The notes below the pieces were generated by a model that worked only from the letters and a program-made list of their open reading frames with translations, searched no databases and was not told the DNA's origin. Source: Mytilus edulis (lineage: Eukaryota > Mollusca > Bivalvia > Mytilida > Mytilidae). From it: a stretch of 64,000 bases of DNA. Below, one piece after another: positions 32,401 to 42,710 of this stretch (positions are counted from its first letter, which is position 1; every line of letters begins with the position of its first letter). The stretch spans positions 3,399,486 to 3,463,485 of the forward strand of contig NC_092350.1 in NCBI RefSeq assembly GCF_963676685.1. The letters are read 5' to 3'. The translations under genes and the position numbers were made by a program.

Positions 32401-34481
32401 CTATTCCTTGCAATGCATGCAGTAAAACTTGATATTCCTCCTCACAGCCCTCAGTTCTGTACAATTTTCGAGATGTGTCCAGTGCTTGCGCCTATAATTG
32501 TCACACTGCACCAATTTGCTAAGTTCAACACCAACCCCAAGTTTAATTTGATTGGGGTTAAACTGTTTACACACACAGCATAATTCAACTTCTGGAATTT
32601 CTTCATCGTCTGTATCGCTGAAGTCCATGGAATCATCAATGTATATAAGACTAGGTCCTGGTTTCGGGGACGTGTGGCTAGGTCCTGGTTAATTAAATAT
32701 GTGGCTAGGTCCTGGTGTAAATGATGAAGCCGAAGTGGACGTATTCTTTTTATTTTGTTTCCCAGTTTTCTTACTACTCTGGTTGCTTGATTTATTTTTT
32801 CCTTGGTTTTCAACATGCTGTTTTACCTTTTCTGCTACCTCAGTTTCAGTTATGGGCATACCAGATACAATCTTTCTAAGGGTTTTTCTTTCTTTCTTGT
32901 CATTTTCGGACTTAATTTTTTTTAGTTTGTTTATTTTTTCCGCAAAGAAGTGTGGTACAGCAGTATCATGATCTTGCAAATCTTCAACAACTAAAATATC
33001 AGTCACAGCACTTTCAACAGCCTCCATTACTTCAACTACTTGACGTATATTATCTGTTTGGTTCATCCGTAGTTTCTTTGCATTCATTATTTGTTGTAAA
33101 TACCTCTAATGGTTTCAATTGATCTTTGTTGATGACAGTCTTATCCATGGGGTATATTCCAGTCTTCCTAAATGCTGACTGAAGGTTTTCTAGAGATAGT
33201 GCTTTCTGGTATGCTTTGCAGGCTAGTTCACATATATTGTATCTGGTTATGACTGAGGAGTTATGACGCATGGTTTTGTGACATTCGTTATCATGAATAT
33301 GCTGCAACGGCCCATAACATCCAACATCCAAAGGTTGTAATATATGTGAGGTATGAGCTGGTAAGACGTGAATGATGATTAGGTGTTCCTGTTCCTATTC
33401 AATTATATCAACTGCAACATGTGACTTATGCCCATCGAGGAGAAGAAGTATGTTGTCATTGTTTCTGCCAGTGACATATTTAAGAAAATGGTCGGTTAAA
33501 TATTGTCTGAATATGTTGGTATTGGACCATCCTGAGTCTGATACTGCACCAACAGCACCAGGTGTTGCATCATTCATCAATTCATTATTCATTCTTTTCC
33601 CTTCAAATACAAAATATGGAGGTACAGCAAATCCTGGGGCACTTTCACGTCCAAGTATGGTCGTAGTACTAGACCTTCCAGATGTTACTGATGATGTGTT
33701 ACATTCAATTCCAGATACAACATTAGGTGGTTTGTGATTCAGTGTTATACCCTTTTCATCAACATTAAATATGAGATGACAGATGTGGTTTATCCTGAAG
33801 ATTATATTTGTGAACAACTTGCTCTAAGCTTGCAAATTACTCTTCAACGTTAGCAACAGAACCATATTTTGCACATAGAATCTCCAAACTTCTAGGTATA
33901 ACCACTCTAAGTTCTGGCCATCTTTTTATGAAACCCTCAAACCATCTCAAGGTAAATTCTTCATTCCTTGGTTTAATATTGATTGTGTGGGCAAAATCAG
34001 TAGCTAGATTTGTAACTTCTTGTCTAGTATACCCATATCCATGTGAAGCAATGGACTTTACATGTTCCATAATCCGTGCCTCCTCTTCTAGTGAAAAGAC
34101 AGGTGCCCTCCCAGTGGTCACACAATCTGGACTTATTCTGCCGGTGATTCTATCACGTAGAGTTTGCCTTGGGACATTAAATTGTAGAGCTGCTTTTCAT
34201 TGTGACATTTCATTATTCCTTGCTGATATGTATGCATTGATCAAAGCCATGGGACTGTACAGCCTGTACTTTTTATCATGCCTGAGGAAGGTAAGTTTAG
34301 CCTGAAATGTAATGTGATGCCTTTCTGTTTTATTGCTGTATTTTTGGTTTTAATATTGTGTATATGTATATATATATCTATTTCTGTGTATGTAAAGTGC
34401 AAATTCCCAGCCAAATTTTGAGCCCTCAATCGTAAATATTGGTCAGGAATTAACCAAGCCTTACCCTTTTTTTGCAACCAT
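32401..34481 (-). pseudogene. Pogo-like DDE transposase with PHD-type C-terminus, decayed
   Basis: Minus-strand order: a short first exon (MVAKKG, ATG at 34481), a possible GTAAGG...TTTCAG intron (34464-34302), then an HTH region, MALINAYISARNN, interrupted by TGA. Next comes a CENP-B type HTH (SLEEEARIMEHVKSIASHGY). The DDE_1 catalytic domain carries the three acidic motifs NVDEKG, LLLDGHKSH and LQPLDVGCYGPL. A Lys/Ser-rich linker and a Cys-rich PHD-like finger (CCVCKQ...FYCMHC) end it. A TAA after ANVEE, a frameshift near 33790, a TAG after DIIE and another frameshift near 33060 disable it. One expected zinc ligand in the finger appears as Tyr. I found no paired terminal inverted repeats. 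Confidence 0.78.
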
Positions 34482-35640
34482 GATGTTGTGGAGAAAATAA
34501 CATTTGGCAGTACAATCCCTTTTATAGCGATAATTCATCATCTTTCCGAGTTTTTCATAATCTGTGCAAAAAATTCATTAAAATTTCCATATTTGTTAGT
34601 TACGATTTTTACGTTTGCCTGGCCTGTCATACTTTTGTAGGTCACGAGTCTTGATCACTGGAATGTAAACAAACCGGCAACTCGGTTTGGAAGGGATTTT
34701 CCCTGTGTTTTACAATTATCAAGTCGATTTAAAGATAGGTAGAAAAGGGAATTAGTCAAAATGGCGATTTTGACAAGGATTTTTTTATTTTAGTGATTAT
34801 TTACCTGTTTCAACCTTATGTTTTGGTTTCACTTATCCACGTTGTTCTTTACTATATATATATATATATATATATATAGAACGCCGCTCAACTGGAAAGT
34901 GACGTCACGAGTCTTCCGCATGCGCGATTAATGTAAACAATGATACCGGCCAAACTTGAGGGGTTGAAGGATACAATCAGATCGCTTTGGACTGAATGTA
35001 CTATTTTTTCGTCTCACCAAACCAAACGCGTTGTCAATTATTCGTTTGTACATAGCTTTTATCGTTTGCGAGGAGTTGCACATACAAACAAAGGCAAGAC
35101 TTAGAACATGACCTGGACCTCTGACCTTGACCTCATTTTCAATTAATGATTTAACGATCTCAAATTAAAAGACCTTAGGTCTTCGGCTTACAGTTTATGA
35201 GTTACACTAGCATACCGATTAAGGAAATAGTGCCGCATAGAAAACTGAAAAATGTCACGATCGCTTCACACCATATAAAAGAAAAGTTAAGGATATAACG
35301 AACAATTCAGAAAACGAATTGTGTCGATATCTTCATTTGTTATGGAGGAAGTGCACATACAGAATAAGTATTATAAGAGTGCATAACTTTAACAAAGACA
35401 ATTGTTTTACCAACTGTATAATATCATTAAATACCTACGCGACATGTTGCGATACAAAATTTTGAAGCTATAAATAAATGTGTCGGAGAATCAGAATATA
35501 AGAAAAATGTCTTTTCACTGATAAATTACTCAATACCAAGAGTACCCGTTCATGTTTCTTTGCAAAACAAGGCAGAAAATAACTGTGTGTATATTTGTTT
35601 TTGAGTGAAACAATTTATAAGTAAAATCACAAAAATAACG
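34482..35640. other. No gene; (TA)n at 34852-34878
   Basis: Non-coding flank. Contains a 27-base TA microsatellite followed by a TGACGTCA word at about 34901. I see no frame or RNA. Confidence 0.5.
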
Positions 35641-35646
35641 AATTCC

Positions 35647-35765
35647 GAGGAAAATTCAAAACACAAAGTCCTTAATCAAAGGCTAAATCAAAAGCTTAAA
35701 CACATCAAATCAATGGATAACAATTGTCATATTCCTGACTTGGTTTAGGCATTTTCTTATGTACT
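35647..35765 (-). repeat. Fragment of the Penelope-like terminal repeat
   Basis: Reverse complement of the GACAGTTGTTATCCATTCGT...GGAGTTC segment at about 10880-10970, with AATTGTCATATTCCTGACTTGG clearly visible. Diverged. Confidence 0.65.
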
Positions 35766-35891
35766 AATCTACCTTGAGGCCCTCACTAAGAACAAACAGT
35801 ACAAATATTACAACGCTTACAATTTTGAATATATTATGTAGATGCAGTATTCATGCTAACTATAAATTGTCTGAAGAACGAGAAAAATAAA

Positions 35892-35893
<2 letters not shown>

Positions 35894-35968
<75 letters not shown>
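35894..35968. repeat. Compound microsatellite (AT)n(AG)n
   Basis: Uninterrupted AT dinucleotides to about 35922, then AG dinucleotides to 35968. Confidence 0.95.
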
Positions 35969-35970
<2 letters not shown>

Positions 35971-36047
35971 TATAAGAATCTACCAACCAGTAAACTTAAT
36001 AGGTATTGGATCATCAAAATTGACAATACTACACAAACAGGAAAAAT

Positions 36048-36086
36048 TATATGAGTCTGAAAGATTGTGTAACACAATCTTTCAGA

Positions 36087-36132
<46 letters not shown>
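36048..36132. repeat. Perfect 23-bp inverted repeat with 1-nt centre, followed by (AT)n
   Basis: The arm at 36048-36070 (TATATGAGTCTGAAAGATTG then TGT) is followed by a single A at 36071 and its exact reverse complement at 36072-36094, then an AT microsatellite to 36132. It could form a cruciform or a very stable RNA hairpin. Confidence 0.92.
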
Positions 36133-36135
<3 letters not shown>

Positions 36136-36275
36136 ATATTTTTAAATTTGCAAACTACATTTCACATCAAATAATAACAGTTCGTTAAAATATTGTCACT
36201 AGCGCTTTCATGCCTATATATAATCCATCAGCTAGTTTTCAAAATAGTTTTCAAAAGCGCTCTAGTTAAGGAGTT

Positions 36276-36391
36276 TGTGTTACATCCCAGGGTACCGCGA
36301 TTTTGTTTGATAGAATTCAACTTCATTATCTTATTAATAAAATACAAGGTGTTAGACCAACCAAAAAGTGTCTAAAAGAGTTTTAAAAACG
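36276..36391 (+). repeat. Left inverted repeat of the Academ-like element
   Basis: Starts TGTGTTACATCCCAGGGTAC and pairs in reverse complement with 40733-40844. Several small gaps and substitutions. Confidence 0.7.
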
Positions 36392-37234
36392 TCCCTTACA
36401 ATGGTCCCCTTATTTAGCTATCACGACTAAGTAATTTTTACTAAAAAAAAAATTTAATATAAAGCGATTAAAAAAAAATAAAGTATAGGTTAAAACAACT
36501 AAAAGAGATATAAAACTATCATATTAAATGTAAAACCGTAGATTTTTTGTTTTAACAAAGTGTTTATTCACATTACAAACATTGCGATTTTTTGGGTTAA
36601 AATTAAGGGATATTTTCTCATTTCATAAAGAAATTCGTCAAACAATTATCCGTTTTTGTGAATTAAACTTTAAAATTGACCAGTATGCAATGTTTAAAGT
36701 ATTTGCAGTATGTATATATCGTCTAAAATATGAATTATTCAATAAAACATATGTACGTGCAAATAATCGTGAAATACCGGAAATCATCACATTACTGTCT
36801 TCGATTCAGTCGACAATATATCCATACCTGAGTGCACACATACGCATTTTAAGCTTAACAATTTGCAACTGACAACAAACATTTAATTGTCGATTATGTT
36901 TTTTTTTTTTGTTTTTGTTTTGTGAGACAAATTATTTCATAAAGTAAATATGTAACAAAATATTTATGAAACAATTACAAATTAAAGTTAATTTTTTGCG
37001 TTTTGAAAAGGTGCACTCTATAGGACTCAATAAAGGTGTGCTTTTTTACATTTTGTGTTTTAGCTATGTGGTGATTGAGTTAAGATTGTAAAGTCATTCA
37101 ATCGACAAACATTGCTTTGAACGTAGGTCAAATAGTCAGTCTGGCCTTTGTTAGTCTTGTATTATTTTAATTTTAGTTTCTTGTGTACAATTTGGAAATT
37201 AGTATGGCGTTCATTATCACTGGAATAGTATATA
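36392..37234. other. 5' interior of the Academ-like element, no frame recognised
   Basis: AT-rich. The 96-codon frame at 36582 resembles nothing I know. Confidence 0.4.
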
Positions 37235-37390
37235 TTTGTTTAGGGGCCAGCTGAAGGACGACTCCGGGTGCGGGGATTTCTCGCTACATTGAAGACCTGT
37301 TGGTGACCCTCTGCTGTTGTTTTTTATTTGGTCGGGTTGTTGTCTCTTTGACACATTCCCAATTTCCATTCTCAATTTTATTTAGTTGGG
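37235..37390 (+). repeat. Common dispersed repeat (GGGGCCAGCTGAAGGACG type)
   Basis: GC-richer block with GGGGCCAGCTGAAGGACGAC, GGTGCGGGGATTTCTCGCTA, GTTGTCTCTTTGACACATTC. From experience this is a very frequent sequence in mussel genomes. No internal copy elsewhere in this window supports it. Confidence 0.5.
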
Positions 37391-37639
37391 AAATTTGTTT
37401 ATACGTTTTACTTTCTTTGGCACAAAATTATGTCGATTTGACATACCATCTGGTTACTATTTATTTGCTTTTCGTTATATATCCATTGCTCCTCATTTGA
37501 TAGTGCTTTTCATCCTTTTTTTCCTTCTTGCTTAGATTTATTGCTTCACTATTGTTTTATAAATTTTGTACATAATGTCACACTAATGTGCTTTTATAGC
37601 AGTCATTGGGAAACAGTTTGGCGATACAGGGCTTGGTGA

Positions 37640-40244
37640 TCTCCTGTTGGATTTTAATATTTGGTCAGGTTCTTTGACTTGTGTTTTTGAAGTTAATATT
37701 ATAATCGAGCGCTGCGATTGCACAAAATTGTATTTGAAGCTTTCGAACGATTACTTTGGGAAGCATTTGGTTCTTGGCTTAATTCAAATGATCAGAATGA
37801 ATTTCGCGATTCTTATTTTCAGCATCTGTTCTGTCAATCTTAGCTCAAATCAGACAAAATTTAACAGAAGACAACTTAAAAACCTTGCTTATGTCACCTT
37901 ATGTTGGTAAACTATTTGAGGCATTTAGTGTATATTGCAATCTAAGTGAGGGACTAATGAAAAAGTTCTGGAATTCGTATATAGAAATGGTCGAACTTTT
38001 ATTGGTATTTATAAGAGCAACAAGGGAAGGTAATTTGAAACTTCATTTGGCATGTGTTGAAAAAATGCTACCATGGTTTTTCGCAAATGACCGTCAAAAC
38101 TATCCCCGATATATGTCAGTCTATTTGCTTCATATGCAAAATCTGCCAAATACATATCCTGATGCCCATGAATATCTTACATCTGGTGGTTTTTGTGTTT
38201 AGAGAAGCTCTCATGGATTTTCTAGATCTCCAGTTGACCAAACAATCGAGCAAACGTTGAACAAAGATACCAAAACAAGAGGTGGCATTGTTGGTTTCAG
38301 TTTAAATAAAGGTTCTGTTAAACGTTGGTTGCTAAATGCACATGAAAGAGCTTCAATATCATCAAAATGTCGAGATTTGGCATGAATAGTTAATCCTGAA
38401 ACATCCACACAAATAGAACTTGACAAAACTCGAATGAAGTGAGATGAAATTGACGTTTTGAAATTTGTTCAAACACTGCAAAGCTGAAAAAATCCATTTG
38501 AAACATCTGAGCAGCTACCAGGCGTGTCCTCGGGTACTGTTTCTTTTTCTAAATTAATGTGCGACGCGTATGAAAAGGGAAAGTTGGCATCAGACAATTT
38601 CATCAGTGAACGGCTTGTTCAAAAGTCAATCGGCATTTTCAAACCAATTTAAAGACACTCATAGCTTACATTTTCAACAAAGTAAATAAAAGGTAAGCAG
38701 TTAATAACTGATAAGAACAACAGCACATTGAAAGCAGATCTAAATCTTTTTTGTCGCCTGCTTGTGATAGCCCAGACAAGACAGTTGGATATGCGAGAGG
38801 TCCTGAAGTTTAAATTAGGTCCTCTTCCATGGTCTCTTGTAAACGCTGATGGTACACCTGTAAAGGCAAATGAATCTGTCCTTGCTGGTCTTTTAGAAAA
38901 GGGCGTTGAATAAATGCAAGCTATTCATGAAAAAGCATGTGGATATTTGATGGCATGGCAGTCATTCAATCAATCACAAGGATACCAAGTTTTTTTTCTG
39001 ATTTGGCAAATGTTGTTTTTAAAACCATCCTTTCAGTTTAAAAAAGAGCTCCCCGTATTGATTTTGTCACTGATCAGTATCCCACAATATCCATAAAAAA
39101 ATAAAAACGGGATCGCAGGTCATTGGGAGAGCAAATCATTACAATAATTTCGAGATCATTACAATCGTGTCCTCGGCAATGGAAGAAATGTTTGTCAGTT
39201 GGTAGAAACAAAGTTGCTCTTGTTAAATCCTTGTGTCGGAATGGAGTAAACAATCCTATAGATTTTATACACTTGAAGGAATTGATTTATTTGTATCACT
39301 GTTGAATCGGAAAAAGTGACAAGTGTAAAATGCACTCAGCTTCTAAGGAAACAGGAAGAAGCCGACAAAAAATGTTTCTTCATGCAAAACACGCAGCTGA
39401 CAAAGGTTACGATTTCATTGTAATAAAATCAATCTGATGTGGAAGTATTGGGCTGCTATTTTCAGAATTGTATCAGTTCAAATATTATTCTTCTGATAGG
39501 TACGTCTTCCAAATGCAGATTATAAAATGTGCAATCAACGCAAAACGCAAAATTGGGGGAGAATGTTTGTAGAGCACTGCCAGGTTTGTACGCCTTTACT
39601 GGTTGTGATTTAGTTAGTGCTTTGTCTGGTAAGGGAAAAAGCAAAGCATTCGGCGTTTTGACACGTTCTGTGGAATTTTCAGAAGGTCTGTTCCGTCTTG
39701 GTGAAAATTTTGAAGAGGTATGCGAAGAACTGTCAAAAACATTCGAGAGGTTTTTGCGTGCTATATATGGATACGATAATAATAACATCAATGCATTAAT
39801 ATTCAGAATTTTTTGCAATGCAAAAAACATTCATTTGTCATCTACTGCCCCAAACAAAAGATGCAATGTTAAAGCACATCAAACGAGACAACTTTCAGGC
39901 AAAGATTAGGAAATCTGCTCTGCAACACTATTCCATCGCCAAACAACCATGCTTGGATTGTTAAGAACGATTTGATCACCATCAATTGGCGAGACCAAAC
40001 GCCAGCGTAAGATGCTATATTGATACTGATAAGCTATTCATGTATAGCTGGTTGTGCCACTAAAAGATGTTCATGTGTTCGACAAGGTTTATCTGGTACA
40101 GATGGCTGCAAATGTACGAGTGATTGTAGCAACAAGAATAATCGAATCGTTGTTATGGTTGACGATGACGACAAAGATGAAGATGATGGTGATGATGATT
40201 CGATAGATGGCGTTGACGAAAATGAAGATGATTCTATGGATTGA
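37640..40244 (+). pseudogene. Academ-like transposase: XPG-type nuclease and CXC tail, broken
   Basis: The protein is spread over many short frames. N-terminal: LDFDIWSGSLTCVFE, then WNSYIEMVELLLVFIRATRE and RYMSVYLLHMQNLPNTYPD (37885-38202). After a stop: SPVDQTIEQTLNKDTKTRGG and RWLLNAHERAS. Further on: KFKLGPLPWSLVNADGTPV (38800). The nuclease region keeps QEEAD near 39350 and SDVEVLG near 39435 in another frame, then GLYAFTGCDLVSALSGKGK (39583-39640), the helix-hairpin-helix of XPG-like nucleases. The end has clustered Cys (CATKRCSCVRQG...CKCTSDC) and a Gly/Asp tail. Many stops and frame changes make it inactive. Assignment to Academ is from motif combination, not a search. Confidence 0.6.
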
Positions 40245-40732
40245 CCTTCTTCATGACCTTAAAATGTGGTTTTCTGTTGTTAAAAGAACTTTAATATAGA
40301 TCTTAAAACCTTGACAGTTCCTTTATTTTTGTAGTACTATGTGTGTTTTTAAATGACTGTGATGTACATTGCTTATGTTTGTGTTTGTCATTGATTCCAT
40401 GTTTTTTTCCTTTTCTAACCTTTGAATTTTGTTCAACTGCCTTTATTTACTTGATGCTCTATGTTTCAATGTAAAAAAATATACATTTTTATCAAGAAAA
40501 CTAGTATGTATGCTTTGTTTCATTCAAAATCATAAATTTTGGATATTACCCTCCCCCTTTTTTTCTTTGTCCTATACGATTTAAAAAATAAATAAAAACT
40601 AACCTCCGTATTAATAAGATATGATTTATTCAATTTAATAAGAGAAATTGTACAGAATACTTGGTTATTTTTTCTTTTTTCTGTATATATGTGTTAAACA
40701 AATTTTTTGATATACTCTGAAATAAGACCCCT

Positions 40733-40844
40733 TTTAACCCCTTTTGGACACTTTTTTCAAAAGTCTAACACCTCTAAAAATATTTTTAAGACATTACTCT
40801 TTAGATTTATACCAAAAAATTGCGGTACCCTGGGGTGTAACACA
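40733..40844 (-). repeat. Right inverted repeat of the Academ-like element
   Basis: Ends GCGGTACCCTGGGGTGTAAC then ACA, the complement of the left end, with matching internal words GGACACTTTTTT and GTCTAACACCT. Confidence 0.7.
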
Positions 40845-42660
40845 GAACTGAGATTTTACCTTACCGGCTGATGGACTAATACATTAAATATAATCATTAG
40901 AATGTATGAGTGAGTTGTAATAAATAATTCGCAGTCAAAAAATCTACACAGTTATGTTTAAAAGTGTCCAGGTTTTCAAAACATTTTATTTCATTTGGTA
41001 GTTTATTCCAAAGTATTGATGAACTATATGCGAAAGATTTCTTCATTGAATTTGTGTTCGGTCGTACAACAGCTAAATTATTTAAGTTGCATGTATGTTA
41101 CAATGTAATGTTGTGTGTTGAAAAGTTATAACAATTTTCCAAGAAAAGTGGAATGCGTTAATGCTTTTGATCATTTAATCATAATAATGACACACGTTTT
41201 TTGCAAATCCAGTTTAAAAGGTTTTGTACTCCTAGTTTTGAATATAATTATTTTTTTGTCTGATTTTATATTCAGTGACGCAATCATAAATGTCGAAAAG
41301 TTTTCCTTGATTTTTAAATGTCAAATTTGTTCTCCTTATCTTGAATCGTGAGATTGTTCCCTGGACAAGAATTATAACCTGAAGTTGCTTACTTTAACGT
41401 ATTTTGGTCTCTACTAGAGGTTTATTACATTTGAAAATTTACGTGTAATTCGAATGGTCTATACCTATCCAATGAATAGATTACATTAACTACATTTGGA
41501 CTTTATTTAACTTATTTTATTTATAACACACCAAACGAATGGATAACAACTGTCATATTCCTGTACAGGAATTTTCGTATGTAGACAATGGTAGATGATA
41601 CTATTTGTGAAAGATACTTCAAACTCTTGATGTTTTCCCAGACTGTTTTGAATCGATTTTTCATTAAAAAAAATATTTCCTAATGAATATCTTCTTTAAA
41701 CGTAAAAGGCGAGGGTAAGATTAATTTGAACATTTTACGATAAAATCTAATGTCGCCAGGCTTCTATAAAAACATAATAGTCATCTGTTTCATCCCCTCT
41801 ATCCCATAAGGTTTTATTTTAAGTATCTGCATCAAATACTCTATTGAAATTTAAAAATCAAACTATAAAAGGTATATTTAAATTATTTATACAAACTCAT
41901 TTTAGATTAAGGGGGTTCGCTACTCAGTTTCAAAATAACAAGGATTTCAAATGACTGTTTTAGTTAGGGGGAATCTAAATAGAGAAACTAAAATAGCTGG
42001 GAAAAAAATATAAGTCAGTGTGCTTGTTTTTTAGATAAAATCCATTGAAAATTTGAAAATTTGACGGGAAAATTTAAAAATTTGGCGGGAAACAAATGTC
42101 TCTAAATTTTCACTCATTTCACATTGGCCACTATCTTTTTCAAAACAACAATGAAAAAATTACAAGGATTTTATAAGATTTTCAAAAATGGCCTATTACA
42201 ATATATGGAATGTAAATATGAAGAGAAAAAGGGGGATTAATTGGCAAAAAATTAAGAGGCACTTTAATGGATAAAACCAGAGGAATTCGAAAATCTGACA
42301 AAATGTAAAAAACATGAGTAGCAAACCTCCTTAAGAACTGAAAATTAGACTGCATTTGATAGGCCAATTGATGTTGTTTTTCTTTATTGTTCCAAGAAAA
42401 TAAGGCCTGTGACTTGATACTTTGAAAGTACTGGTCATAGTAATTCTCACATCAACGTTTGATAAGTGTTCTCGTTTAAAGTTTCCTCAATAAGAAAAAT
42501 TAAGTTTCCTCTATACGACTCATTTTGAATAAAGTTGAATTTGTAAAGTTAATGAAATTTGAAATTTCATTGACTCAAAAGAGTTTTACAGAAATTTAAG
42601 AAACATGTATCTTCGAACTTGTAGACAACCCAGCTTCATTAAATAACATTTTGTATATGT
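40845..42660. other. No gene; short repeat fragment at 41525-41590
   Basis: 41525-41590 matches the reverse complement of the Penelope-like terminal repeat (CGAATGGATAACAACTGTCA). Otherwise AT-rich sequence with poly-A/T and no supportable frame. Confidence 0.5.
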
Positions 42661-42673
42661 TTATCACTTACAG

Positions 42674-42696
42674 ATTCATCATGTTTAGCATTGTGG
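42674..42696 (+). pseudogene. Orphan first-exon remnant of the secreted-protein family
   Basis: CTTACAG then ATTCATCATGTTTAGCATTG and TGGGTA match 30653-30685 with one mismatch over about 33 bases. Acceptor AG (42672-42673) and a donor-like GTAAGC (42697) frame a 23-base exon with the ATG. No downstream repeats follow, so only the start of a third copy remains. In the other two copies the frame continues without an intron here. Confidence 0.5.
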
Positions 42697-42710
42697 GTAA
42701 GCAAACTATG

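Larger units (their letters stand above)
36276..40844 (+). mobile_element. Academ-like DNA transposon with inverted repeats, decayed
   Basis: Inverted repeats (36276-36391 and 40733-40844) flank one decayed gene on the plus strand. The gene has XPG-nuclease-like motifs and a CXC-type tail, a combination known for Academ transposases. The inverted repeats share TGTGTTACA(T/C)CCCAGGGTACCGC, then AGGTGTTAGAC and AAAAAGTGTC. Similarity at CCATCAGC lies outside both ends, so the true termini may be slightly further out. No clear target duplication found. A separate dispersed repeat (37235-37390) sits inside. Confidence 0.6.

Noticed and set aside
36582..36872. 96-codon plus-strand frame as a gene
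   Set aside because: No recognisable motif, and it sits in the AT-rich interior of a decayed transposon.
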